A DNA stretch of 64,000 nucleotides from Blattabacterium sp. (Blattella germanica) str. Bge (lineage in GTDB: Bacteria; Bacteroidota; Bacteroidia; Flavobacteriales; Blattabacteriaceae), in the NCBI RefSeq assembly GCF_000022605.2, contig NC_013454.1, positions 496,001 through 560,000 on the forward strand, given 5' to 3'. Both the position numbers and the translations under genes were made by a program. A model generated the notes under the pieces. It was not told the DNA's origin. It was given only the letters and a program-made list of their open reading frames with translations, and did not search any database. Of the stretch, positions 1 through 8,360 are shown piece after piece; position 1 is the stretch's first letter, and each line of letters opens with the position of its first letter.

Positions 1-1125
1 ATTTTTACATTTTTTTAATTCATATTTGGAACGACGAATAATAACATCATGTCTATGATCCACAAAATGTTGAATCATATCTTTTATATTTAATTGAAGC
101 GGTTTCCCATTAACCAATGCTATGTTATTGACATTGAAAGAAGTTTGCAGAGGGGTATATTGAAACAATTTGTTCAATAGGATGTTCGGGTTTGTATTCT
201 GTTTCAGAATATAAACAATACGTAATCCATTTCTATCCGATTCATCACGAATTTGATAAATACCTTCCATTTTTCCTTCTTTCATTAATCCTATAGTTCT
301 AGTGATCATATCGGATTTATTCACTTGATAAGGAATTTCATCTACTATGATACATTGTCTTCCCTGAATTTCTTCAAAATGAACTTTTGCTCGTAAAACA
401 ATACGTCCTTTTCCAGTGTGAAAAGCATTTTTGACTCCATCATATCCATAAATAATTCCGCCCGTTGGAAAATCTGGAGCTTTCATATATTTCATGATCT
501 CTTCTACAGATAAATTGTTGTTATTGTCTATATAAGCGCAAATAGCATTTATAGTCTCTTTTAAATTATGAGGAGGAATATTAGTTGCCATTCCTACTGC
601 AATTCCAGAAGATCCATTAATCAAAAGATTAGGAATACGTGTAGGCAAAACTGTTGGTTCTTCTAAAGAATCATCGAAGTTCAATTGCATATCTACTGTT
701 TCTTTTTTGATATCCAATAACATTTCTTCAGATATTTGTCTCATTCTGACTTCTGTATAACGCATAGCGGCAGGGGGGTCTGCATCTAATGATCCAAAAT
801 TACCCTGTCCATCTATTAATGGATAACGAAGAGTCCATTTTTGAGCCAAACGAACCATAGTCTCATAAACAGAAATATCTCCATGCGGATGATATTTTCC
901 CAAAACTTCTCCAACAATACGAGCCGATTTTTTATAAGAACTATTAGAAAAAATTCCTAATTGATACATTCCATAAAGAACTCTTCTATGTACAGGTTTT
1001 AATCCATCTCTCACATCAGGAAGAGCTCTGGATACAATGACAGACATAGAATAATCTATGTAAGATGATTTCATTTCATCTTCTATATTGATGGGAATCA
1101 ATTTTTCTCCTTCACTCAAACTCAT
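1..1125 (-). CDS. gyrA: DNA gyrase subunit A, N-terminal 375 codons (cut by window edge)
   Basis: The reading frame starts at the ATG complementary to 1123-1125 ([13 protein letters not shown]) and stays open to base 1, so the C-terminal part lies outside the window. The breakage-reunion core is clear: GKYHPHGD, then the catalytic tyrosine in AMRYTEVRM near residue 122, then [17 protein letters not shown]. GyrA with GyrB forms the type II topoisomerase that introduces negative supercoils. At the positions equivalent to E. coli Ser83 and Asp87 the sequence reads Ile and Glu ([10 protein letters not shown]), residues of the quinolone-resistance region. Upstream lies aroB on the same strand, 57 bp away. 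Confidence 0.97.
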   Translation of the reverse strand, partial: MSLSEGEKLIPINIEDEMKSSYIDYSMSVIVSRALPDVRDGLKPVHRRVLYGMYQLGIFSNSSYKKSARIVGEVLGKYHPHGDISVYETMVRLAQKWTLRYPLIDGQGNFGSLDADPPAAMRYTEVRMRQISEEMLLDIKKETVDMQLNFDDSLEEPTVLPTRIPNLLINGSSGIAVGMATNIPPHNLKETINAICAYIDNNNNLSVEEIMKYMKAPDFPTGGIIYGYDGVKNAFHTGKGRIVLRAKVHFEEIQGRQCIIVDEIPYQVNKSDMITRTIGLMKEGKMEGIYQIRDESDRNGLRIVYILKQNTNPNILLNKLFQYTPLQTSFNVNNIALVNGKPLQLNIKDMIQHFVDHRHDVIIRRSKYELKKCKN

Positions 1126-1182
1126 TTTTTTATGAGATTTTTTTATAATATAAAGAATATTAATAAATTAAGAAAAAAATGT

Positions 1183-2259
1183 TTATTTCCAAAAACTTTC
1201 CTTGATCAAGGAAAGTGGAACTCCACAATTATAAGAACATTTTCCTATTTCTTTTAATAAAGAGAATTGAATTTTGTTCTTTTCATTTTTTTTATCATAT
1301 TCCATAATCATCAAGATTTTTTCGATTTCTGAATCAGATAAATCATAAATTTTTTTTTGCATTGGATACAATCCAGAAAGTGTAGATTTGATATTTTTAT
1401 AATCATAAATGGATAACCCATTAATTTTGTAAGAAATCCAAGATTCACAGATTATTCCCATAATGACAGCTATACCATGTAATACTTCTTTCTCTGTATT
1501 CATAAAATAACTTTCTAAAGCATGCCCAATGGTATGTCCAAAATTAAGGATTTTTCTTAATCCTTTTTCTTTAGGATCTTTATCCACAATTTTTTGTTTG
1601 ATTAATATAGAGTGACGAATTAAATGATCCCATTGATTGATGTTATTTATATTTTTGATTTGATTCATATGGATCCAAAAATCTTTATCTGCTATTAAAC
1701 CATGTTTAAACATTTCAGCCATTCCAGAAAGAATTTCTTTCTCAGGAAGGGTTTTCAAAAAACGAGTATCTACGATTAAAAATTCTGGAATATAAAAAGA
1801 TCCTATTTCATTTTTAATAGAATCTAAATTTACACCTGTTTTGTATCCTACAGAAGCATCAACCATTCCTAACAAAGTAGTAGGAATATTCACAAAACGA
1901 ATTCCTCGTTTAAATATAGAAGCTACAAATCCACCTATATCTGTTATAACTCCTCCTCCTAAATTTAGGATTAAACTTTTTCTAGTTGCTTTAAACTTCT
2001 CCAGTTTTTTACATATTTGAATGCATGTATGAATATTTTTCTCTTTTTCTCCCGATTGAATCTGAATCAAATTAGATTCTTTCAAAAAATCTATATGAGA
2101 AATAAGAATGGGAATACAATATTTATGGGTTTTTTCATCCACCAAAATAAATGTATTTTTTGGGGAATCTATTTGGTTAAGGAGATAATTTTTCAGTATT
2201 TCATAAGCTTTTTCATCAAAGTATATGAATCCCCCCCTATCACTATTTTTCATTCGCAT
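1183..2259 (-). CDS. aroB: 3-dehydroquinate synthase
   Basis: A 358-residue protein of normal AroB length. It converts DAHP to 3-dehydroquinate, the second step of the shikimate pathway, using NAD and a divalent metal. Visible motifs are the NAD-binding stretch NLGGGVITDIGGFVAS, the family stretch IPTTLLGMVDASVGYKTGVN and the metal/substrate histidines in FGHTIGHALE. The ATG at 2259 is followed two codons later by another ATG, so the start is uncertain by two residues. The gene is on the same strand as gyrA. It fits a symbiont that makes aromatic amino acids. Confidence 0.96.
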   Translation of the reverse strand: MRMKNSDRGGFIYFDEKAYEILKNYLLNQIDSPKNTFILVDEKTHKYCIPILISHIDFLKESNLIQIQSGEKEKNIHTCIQICKKLEKFKATRKSLILNLGGGVITDIGGFVASIFKRGIRFVNIPTTLLGMVDASVGYKTGVNLDSIKNEIGSFYIPEFLIVDTRFLKTLPEKEILSGMAEMFKHGLIADKDFWIHMNQIKNINNINQWDHLIRHSILIKQKIVDKDPKEKGLRKILNFGHTIGHALESYFMNTEKEVLHGIAVIMGIICESWISYKINGLSIYDYKNIKSTLSGLYPMQKKIYDLSDSEIEKILMIMEYDKKNEKNKIQFSLLKEIGKCSYNCGVPLSLIKESFWK

Positions 2260-2297
2260 GCATTTGGCTTAACTCAACAAAATTAACTAATTTTTTA

Positions 2298-2417
2298 TTA
2301 ATCAATAAAATGAAATATTTGGTATAACCAAAAAATTATAAATAGTAAACCTACTATAAAAAAAAATATATTAGGAATCCATCCTAAAATATTAATAAAT
2401 TTGAATAAATACTCCAT
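2298..2417 (-). CDS. Small single-helix membrane protein, 39 aa, hypothetical
   Basis: A short frame from the ATG complementary to 2415-2417 to a TAA at 2298-2300. The product starts MEYLFKFINILGW and is almost entirely one hydrophobic segment (IPNIFFFIVGLLFIIFWLYQ) ending FHFID. It fills most of the gap between aroB and the divergent DedA gene, otherwise without a gene. It loosely resembles the membrane segment of short Bacteroidota proteins of the DUF6341 type, but I cannot confirm this without a profile search. In AT-rich DNA a hydrophobic frame of this size can arise by chance, so the call is tentative. Confidence 0.35.
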   Translation of the reverse strand: MEYLFKFINILGWIPNIFFFIVGLLFIIFWLYQIFHFID

Positions 2418-2475
2418 AGAAACATATTTTTGAGTATGAAAATAAATATTTTTTAATTTTTTTTCTTTATAGAAA

Positions 2476-3159
2476 ATGGAAATATTGAATTTTGTTTCTC
2501 ATATTTGTAGAATGTCTGATTTTTGGGATTTTTTTCAGCATCTATTCAATCCTAGATGGATATTTTTATATTTTGGAAATACAGCTTTGTTTATTCTATT
2601 AGCAATAGTGTTTGCAGAAACAGGATTTTTTATTGGATTCTTCTTACCCGGAGATTCTTTGTTATTTACTGCTGGAATTTTTGGAGAGGACTTATGCAGA
2701 AATTTTTATGATGTCCCTTTTTTTGTAATTATTTTAATTGTAGCGGGTGTAGCGACTCTTGGAAATATACAAGGATATTGGTTAGGATATAAATCCGGTC
2801 AATTATTATATAAAAAAAAGGATTCCTTTTTTTTTAAGAAAAAACATCTCATTCTAGCAAAATTGTTTTATAACAAATACAAAACAACGGCATTGATTAT
2901 GAGTCGTTTTCTTCCAATGTTTCGTTCTTTTGCTCCTATTGTAGCAGGTGCAATCCGCATTGATTTTAAAAAATTTATGATATATAATGTTATTGGAGCC
3001 CTTGCTTGGACTTTTTCTATTATGTTAGCTGGACATTATCTAGATAAAAGTTTTCCTGAATTAAAAAATCATCTTGAATGGATAATTTTATTAATCGTAT
3101 TCACTACTACTTTGCCGATTATTGTAAAACTCAGAATAAAGAAAAAAGCACTTATCTAA
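2476..3159 (+). CDS. DedA family (VTT domain) inner-membrane protein
   Basis: A 227-residue membrane protein with the DedA/SNARE-associated (VTT) layout: an N-terminal hydrophobic segment (FILLAIVFAETGFFIGFFLPG), the FLPGDSLLFTAG stretch, then the signature RFLPMFRSFAPIVAGA and C-terminal helices. The family works in polyprenyl or phospholipid carrier translocation across the inner membrane. Which lipid this member handles cannot be read from sequence. The first ATG is at 2476; a second ATG at 2512 (MSDFWDFFQHL) fits the usual family start better, so the first 12 residues may not be translated. Its 3' end overlaps convergent tadA by 8 bp. Confidence 0.9.
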   Translation: MEILNFVSHICRMSDFWDFFQHLFNPRWIFLYFGNTALFILLAIVFAETGFFIGFFLPGDSLLFTAGIFGEDLCRNFYDVPFFVIILIVAGVATLGNIQGYWLGYKSGQLLYKKKDSFFFKKKHLILAKLFYNKYKTTALIMSRFLPMFRSFAPIVAGAIRIDFKKFMIYNVIGALAWTFSIMLAGHYLDKSFPELKNHLEWIILLIVFTTTLPIIVKLRIKKKALI

Positions 3160-3598
3160 TTTTTAGATTTTTTTGATGTTTTTGAATTCTTTTAAAAAAA
3201 AAGAATTTTTGAATCAGAGCTTTACACTGATTTTTCATAATTCCAGATACAAATTTAGTTTTGGGATGTAGTTTAATACCAGAATACGAAAATCCTCTTA
3301 TAGAATTATTGGGGGCCCCACAAACAACTCTTCCTATTTGAGACAAAAATAAAGCCCCTGCACACATTATACATGGTTCTAGAGTGACATACAAAGTGCA
3401 TTTTTTTATGTATTTATTTCTCAAATAATTAGAAGCTAAGTTGATTACCAACATTTCTGCATGTGCGGTGATGTTGCTGAAAGTTTCAGTTAAATTGTGA
3501 GCTTTTGCTATAACTACATCTTCATATGTTATAGCAGCTCCTATAGGAACTTCATTTTTATGAAAAGCAATAAAAGCTTCTTTTAAAGCTATTTTCAT
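3152..3598 (-). CDS. tadA: tRNA-specific adenosine deaminase
   Basis: A 148-residue CDA-fold deaminase that converts A34 to inosine in the tRNA-Arg(ACG) wobble position. The zinc-site motifs are both present: HAEMLVI supplies His and the catalytic Glu, and EPCIMCAGAL supplies two Cys. Length and motif spacing match TadA rather than cytosine deaminase. It ends in a basic tail (QKHQKNLKIR). The stop overlaps the DedA gene end by 8 bp tail to tail. rplY lies 29 bp upstream on the same strand, so tadA may be the last gene of the prs-rplY-tadA unit. Confidence 0.93.
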   Translation of the reverse strand: MKIALKEAFIAFHKNEVPIGAAITYEDVVIAKAHNLTETFSNITAHAEMLVINLASNYLRNKYIKKCTLYVTLEPCIMCAGALFLSQIGRVVCGAPNNSIRGFSYSGIKLHPKTKFVSGIMKNQCKALIQKFFFFKRIQKHQKNLKIR

Positions 3599-3627
3599 AA
3601 AAAAAATCTTTTATTAAAAGACATTAT

Positions 3628-4263
3628 TTATTTTTTACTTTTTTTCTCTTCTTTTTTCTCTTCTTTTTTCTCTTCTTTTTTCTCTTCTTGATTTTCTTCT
3701 TGAGAACTTTTAATATTTATGCGTGAGTTTTTTACTCTTGCTATAAGTGTATGAGAAGGATTCAATATAACATATTGATCTTGATAGAGATCTTCTACTG
3801 TTATTCTATCTCCTATATCTAAAGAACTAATATTTAATTTGATATATTCTGGGATATTAGATGGAAAAGCTTTTATTTTTAGTTTTCTAATTGGAGAATA
3901 GTATTCTCCGCCTTTAGAAACTCCAATAGGTCTTCCAAAAGGTATTACAGGAATTTCTAAGACAAGAGGCTTTGATTCATCAATTTGAAAAAAATCTACA
4001 TGCAATATTTTGTCACTAATCGGATCAAATTGTATTTCTTTTTGAACTGCATTTATATTTTTATTATATCCCTCTATTTGAACAATTACTCCATACACCT
4101 CCGTTGTGTAGACTATTTTTTTTAAACTTTCTAATGAAGTTAAAAATGGAATATTGATATTTTTTCCATATAAAATACATGGTATTTTTCCAGAAAGTCG
4201 AATAGAACGAACAGCTTTTTTTCCTACATTTCTTTTTTGACCGTATATATTTACATATTTCAT
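3628..4263 (-). CDS. rplY: 50S ribosomal protein L25 (TL5/CTC type) with EEKK-repeat tail
   Basis: A 211-residue long-form L25: an N-terminal 5S rRNA-binding domain (KYVNIYGQKRNVGKKAVRSI) followed by the CTC beta domain (GRPIGVSKGGEYYSPIRKL). The C-terminus after about residue 185 is low-complexity, four EEKK repeats and KSKK, encoded by near-perfect 12-bp units. Its ATG overlaps the prs stop (ATGA, 4 bp), the usual prs-rplY pairing of Bacteroidota, so the two are probably translationally coupled. The charged tail is common in Bacteroidota L25 and probably not structured. Confidence 0.95.
   Translation of the reverse strand: MKYVNIYGQKRNVGKKAVRSIRLSGKIPCILYGKNINIPFLTSLESLKKIVYTTEVYGVIVQIEGYNKNINAVQKEIQFDPISDKILHVDFFQIDESKPLVLEIPVIPFGRPIGVSKGGEYYSPIRKLKIKAFPSNIPEYIKLNISSLDIGDRITVEDLYQDQYVILNPSHTLIARVKNSRINIKSSQEENQEEKKEEKKEEKKEEKKSKK
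3646..3689 (-). repeat. 12-bp tandem repeat encoding EEKK in rplY
   Basis: On the plus strand the unit ctcttctttttt occurs three times exactly (3646-3657, 3658-3669, 3670-3681) followed by a partial fourth copy. Read on the minus strand it encodes the Glu-Glu-Lys-Lys repeats of the L25 tail. The unit is a multiple of three, so copy-number change keeps the frame. Confidence 0.9.
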
Positions 4264-5198
4264 ATTATGAATTTATTACTGATAGATTCATCGTTATGTA
4301 CTGATTGCATGACTTCAGCAAAAAGTGAAGCGCAAGATAAAACTTTTATTTTATCATTGAATTTGATTGTGTTTATAGGAATAGTATCTGTAACTACCAA
4401 TTCTTCTAGTGCTGATTGATTTATTTTTTCGTATGAATTTCCTGATAAAACTGGATGAGTAGCAATAGCTCGTACACTTTTAGCTCCTTGTTTTTTGATT
4501 AAGTTGGCAGCTTCTGTTAAAGTCCCAGCAGTGTCTACCATATCATCTATAAGTATAATATTTTTTCCTTTAACATTTCCTATAAGATTCATAAATTCAA
4601 TCTCATTTGCTTTTTTTCTTTCTTTATAACAAATTACTACATCTGTTCCCAAATAACCAGCATAACTTCTAGCTCTTTTAGCTCCACCCATATCTGGAGA
4701 GGCAATAGTTAATTGATCTATGTTTAATTTTTTAATATAATCAATGAATATTCTAGACGCATACAAATGATCTACAGGAATATCGAAAAATCCCTGAATT
4801 TGATCTGCATGCAAATCCATGGTCATCACTCTAGTAGCTCCTGAAGCGACCATCAAATTTGCTATAAGTTTTGCAGCAATAGGAGTTCTAGGTTTATCCT
4901 TGTGATCTTGTCTCGCCCATCCAAAATATGGAATAACAAGTGTTATATTATGAGCGGAAGCTCTGCGAGCGGCATCACTCATTAATAGCAATTCCATTAA
5001 GTTATCTACTGGGGGAAAAGTAGAACCAATCAAAAAAACTTGAGATCCACGAACAGATTCTTCAAAACAAGGAGTATATTCTCCATCACTAAATTCTAAA
5101 AATCGTATTTTACCAAGAAAAGTTCCATAACAAGAAGCTATATTTTTTGATAATTTTAACCCACTTCTTGTAGAAAAGAAAAGAACCTTTTGATTCAT
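4260..5198 (-). CDS. prs: Ribose-phosphate pyrophosphokinase
   Basis: A 312-residue PRPP synthetase that makes 5-phosphoribosyl 1-diphosphate from ribose 5-phosphate and ATP, the common precursor for pyrimidines, purines, histidine and tryptophan. Motifs: FSDGEYTPCFEESVRG, the ATP-site region YFGWARQDHKDKPRTPI, and the PRPP loop NIILIDDMVDTAGTLTEA. Length is normal. It feeds the PyrE domain encoded at 18.4-19.8 kb. It overlaps rplY by 4 bp and is divergent from thyA, with a 74-bp spacer that must hold both promoters. Confidence 0.97.
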   Translation of the reverse strand: MNQKVLFFSTRSGLKLSKNIASCYGTFLGKIRFLEFSDGEYTPCFEESVRGSQVFLIGSTFPPVDNLMELLLMSDAARRASAHNITLVIPYFGWARQDHKDKPRTPIAAKLIANLMVASGATRVMTMDLHADQIQGFFDIPVDHLYASRIFIDYIKKLNIDQLTIASPDMGGAKRARSYAGYLGTDVVICYKERKKANEIEFMNLIGNVKGKNIILIDDMVDTAGTLTEAANLIKKQGAKSVRAIATHPVLSGNSYEKINQSALEELVVTDTIPINTIKFNDKIKVLSCASLFAEVMQSVHNDESISNKFII

Positions 5199-5272
5199 AG
5201 TTATATTTTTTTATGCAAAAATACTCTTATAATTAAATTAAAAAAAGAAATCATTTACTCATATTGGGGATT

Positions 5273-6067
5273 ATGAAACAATACTTAAATCTATTAAAAA
5301 ACGTATTAAAAAACGGAATAAAAAGAAAAGATCGTACTGGAATAGGGACAATCAGTATATTTGGCCATCAAATGAGATTTAATTTAGAAAAAGGATTTCC
5401 TCTTTTGACCACAAAAAAATTAAATATACGATCTATTATTTATGAATTATTATGGTTTTTAAAAGGAGACACAAATATACAATATTTAAAAGATCATCAA
5501 GTATCCATATGGAATGAATGGGCTGATCAAAATGGAGAATTGGGGCCAATCTATGGATTGCAATGGAGAAAATGGCCTACATATAATGGACATTTCATTG
5601 ATCAAATAGCTAATCTCATAGAAGAGATCAAATTTAATCCCAATTCACGACGTTTGATTGTTTCTTCTTGGAATGTTGGAATGATTCAAAATATGGCTTT
5701 ACCCCCCTGTCATTTGCTCTTTCAATTTTATGTATCTGAAAAAAAATTATCGTTGCTATTGTATCAGAGAAGTGCAGACATTTTTATAGGACTGCCTTTC
5801 AATATAGCGTCTTACGCCTTGTTACTCACTATGTTAGCTAAAATTCTTAATTTAAAGGAAAAAGAACTTATACACATTATAGGTGATGCTCATATCTATA
5901 ATAACCATATACAACAAGTGAAATTGCAAATGAAAAGAAGTCCAAGACCACTCCCAAAAATAATCCTGAATCCTTCAGTCAAAAACATTTTTGAATTTTG
6001 TTTTGATGATTTTCAATTAAAAAACTATAATCCTTTTCCTCATATCAAGGGAGATGTAGCCATTTAA
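5273..6067 (+). CDS. thyA: Thymidylate synthase
   Basis: The chosen ATG at 5273 gives 264 residues, the same length as E. coli ThyA and with a very similar start ([20 protein letters not shown]). An in-frame TTG three codons upstream is rejected. The enzyme methylates dUMP to dTMP using methylene-tetrahydrofolate. The catalytic cysteine lies in [13 protein letters not shown], and the dUMP-binding stretch [17 protein letters not shown] is intact. The protein ends [11 protein letters not shown], the typical ThyA C-terminus (usually MAPVAI). No folA follows in this window. Confidence 0.97.
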   Translation: MKQYLNLLKNVLKNGIKRKDRTGIGTISIFGHQMRFNLEKGFPLLTTKKLNIRSIIYELLWFLKGDTNIQYLKDHQVSIWNEWADQNGELGPIYGLQWRKWPTYNGHFIDQIANLIEEIKFNPNSRRLIVSSWNVGMIQNMALPPCHLLFQFYVSEKKLSLLLYQRSADIFIGLPFNIASYALLLTMLAKILNLKEKELIHIIGDAHIYNNHIQQVKLQMKRSPRPLPKIILNPSVKNIFEFCFDDFQLKNYNPFPHIKGDVAI

Positions 6068-6077
6068 ACCATATGAT

Positions 6078-7394
6078 TTATTTTCTTTCTAATAACCAAT
6101 CTTTAAAAAGATTAAAATCATTGGATAAGGACATTTTTTGTTTTTTTCTTTTTTCACTTAAAAATGTTTCTAGTCCCTTAGGAACAATAATTTTTTCTCT
6201 TAAAAAATACGGCATATCATCTATAAATTTAATTGGATGAGCCGTTTCTAAAAAAATAGCTGTAGAAGCTGAAGTTTTTTTTACTGTCTGTAAATATTGT
6301 CTAAGTCCTAAATAACCAATAGCTCCGTGTGGATCCAGCATATATTTGTGTTCTTTCCATACCATCTCTATAATGTCTAGAGTTTCTTCGTCCGTAAATT
6401 GATAGGAAAAAAATTTTTTTCTTAATTGAGACATATTTTTTTTGTACAAATGCCATATTCTAGAAAAGTTGCTGGGATCAGATATATCCATAGCATTTGA
6501 TATCGTTTTTTTTACTGGAAGTGGATGATATTTTTCAGTTTTCAAAAACCTAGGAATGGTATCATTTACATTTGTGGAGGCAATAAAAAACTTGATGGGA
6601 AGGCCCATTTTTTCAGCCATTATTCCGGCACAAATATTTCCAAAATTTCCACTAGGAACTGAAAAAATTAATTCTATCGGATCCTCTATGATTTGTCTAT
6701 AAGCTAAAAAATAATAGAACATTTGAGGAAGCCATCTAGCTACATTAATAGAATTCGCAGAAGTTAATATATATTTTTTTTGTATTTCCTCATCTAAAAA
6801 GGCTTTTTTTACCATTTTTTGACAATCATCAAAATTCCCATCAATTTCTATAGCTAATACATTGTTTCCCAAAGAAGTAATTTGTTCCTTTTGTAAGGAA
6901 CTAATTCCATTATATGGATATAAAATGATTACTTCTATTCCAGATTTTTTATGAAACCCTTTAGCAACAGCTCCACCAGTATCTCCTGAAGTAGCGACTA
7001 AAACTGTTACATCTTTTCCTATTTTTTTTGAAAAAAAACTCAAACATTCTGCCATAAATTTAGCGCCTACATCTTTAAAAGCTAAAGTTGGACCATGAAA
7101 AAGCTCTAATACGTGAATATTATCATGAATTTTTTGCAATGGAAAAGGAAAATTTAAAGTATCATGAATAATATTATAGATAAATTCTTCTGGGATAGAT
7201 TTTCCTATATAAGGTTTGATAACAGTCATAGAAATTGTATAAATATCATAACTAGAAAGGTTATGAATTAATTTAGGATCTAATACAGGAATAGATACAG
7301 GAATGTATAATCCACCATCTGGCGCTAAACCTCTTAAAACAGCATCTTCAAAAGAAACTAAATTTTTATGATTTTTTAAACTATGATACAACAT
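6078..7394 (-). CDS. thrC: Threonine synthase
   Basis: A 438-residue PLP enzyme that converts O-phosphohomoserine to threonine, the last step of the pathway. The PLP lysine sits in GPTLAFKDVGAKFMAE near residue 110, and the phosphate-binding stretch ATSGDTGGAV follows. The domain order and length match the ThrC of E. coli and Bacteroidota. It is the third gene of a compact thrA-thrB-thrC operon, 24 bp after thrB. Confidence 0.97.
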   Translation of the reverse strand: MLYHSLKNHKNLVSFEDAVLRGLAPDGGLYIPVSIPVLDPKLIHNLSSYDIYTISMTVIKPYIGKSIPEEFIYNIIHDTLNFPFPLQKIHDNIHVLELFHGPTLAFKDVGAKFMAECLSFFSKKIGKDVTVLVATSGDTGGAVAKGFHKKSGIEVIILYPYNGISSLQKEQITSLGNNVLAIEIDGNFDDCQKMVKKAFLDEEIQKKYILTSANSINVARWLPQMFYYFLAYRQIIEDPIELIFSVPSGNFGNICAGIMAEKMGLPIKFFIASTNVNDTIPRFLKTEKYHPLPVKKTISNAMDISDPSNFSRIWHLYKKNMSQLRKKFFSYQFTDEETLDIIEMVWKEHKYMLDPHGAIGYLGLRQYLQTVKKTSASTAIFLETAHPIKFIDDMPYFLREKIIVPKGLETFLSEKRKKQKMSLSNDFNLFKDWLLERK

Positions 7395-7418
7395 AAAATT
7401 ATTTTTAATTATCCTTTT

Positions 7419-8360
7419 TCAAAGAATTTGAGACCACTTGACTCCTTGTTGATTAATAGGAGAAGTATAAGTTTTATAATCAACTTTTAATGGAGAGTAA
7501 ACACAATTCATGACTTCAGTAACTTTTTTCGCAGTATGGTTTCCTTTGCTTAACATAAAAACAGAGGGGCCTGAACCAGAAATCCCTCCACCTAAAGCCC
7601 CTATTTCTTTACATCTAATCTTTAATTCATAAAAAGCTGGAATGAGCATAGCTCGTATAGGCTCAACAATTACATCTTCCAGGGATCTACTTATTAACCC
7701 ATAATCTTCTTGGTATAAACCAGAAACTAATGCCCCTATGTTCCCCCACTGTCGAATCGCATCTGTCATTAATATTTTTTGTTTTAGAATTTCTCTCGCA
7801 TCCGACGTTTTGATTTCAATTTGTGGATGAATAATGCTAACCCATAATTCATTTGGAGTATGTAACCTTGTAATATCCAAAGGTTTATAGCTTCTAACCA
7901 AAGTCAACCCACCCATTATAGCAGGAGCTACATTATCCGCATGAGCGGTTCCACTTGCAACACGTTCTCCTTCCATAGCAAAACGGATTAACTGTATGGT
8001 ACTAAACGGGTTTCCTAATAGAATATTAGCGCCATAAACGACTCCCGCTGAACTAGCTGCACTGGATCCTATTCCACTTCCAGGATGTATATTTTTAATT
8101 AATTCTATTTCGAATCCTATTTTTTTTTCTTTTATTTGTTGATATTTTTTTAATAAAAACTGTAAAGCTACAAAAGCTACATTTTTTTTTGGATCGCTCG
8201 GCAACGATGATCCATGTATTCTATTAATACGTATTCCTGGTTTATTAGATTTATATAAAAAAATTTCATCTTTTGGAAAATCTAAAGCTAATCCAATAAC
8301 ATCAAAACCACAAGCTAAATTAGCAACAGTAGCTGGGGAAAATATTTTAATACCCTTCAT
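7419..8360 (-). CDS. thrB: Homoserine kinase
   Basis: A 313-residue GHMP kinase that phosphorylates homoserine. The ATP-binding GHMP motif is PGSGIGSSAASSAG, and the C-terminal motif GALGGGISGSGPSVFML is present. The N-terminus (IKIFSPATVANLACGFDVIG) matches homoserine kinases. Its ATG shares one base with the thrA stop (TAATG), so translation is probably coupled. Order thrA-thrB-thrC as in E. coli. Confidence 0.97.
   Translation of the reverse strand: MKGIKIFSPATVANLACGFDVIGLALDFPKDEIFLYKSNKPGIRINRIHGSSLPSDPKKNVAFVALQFLLKKYQQIKEKKIGFEIELIKNIHPGSGIGSSAASSAGVVYGANILLGNPFSTIQLIRFAMEGERVASGTAHADNVAPAIMGGLTLVRSYKPLDITRLHTPNELWVSIIHPQIEIKTSDAREILKQKILMTDAIRQWGNIGALVSGLYQEDYGLISRSLEDVIVEPIRAMLIPAFYELKIRCKEIGALGGGISGSGPSVFMLSKGNHTAKKVTEVMNCVYSPLKVDYKTYTSPINQQGVKWSQIL

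Noticed and set aside
2017-2286. 89-codon plus-strand frame opposite aroB
   Set aside because: Fully antisense to a well-supported gene, with composition typical of a shadow frame.
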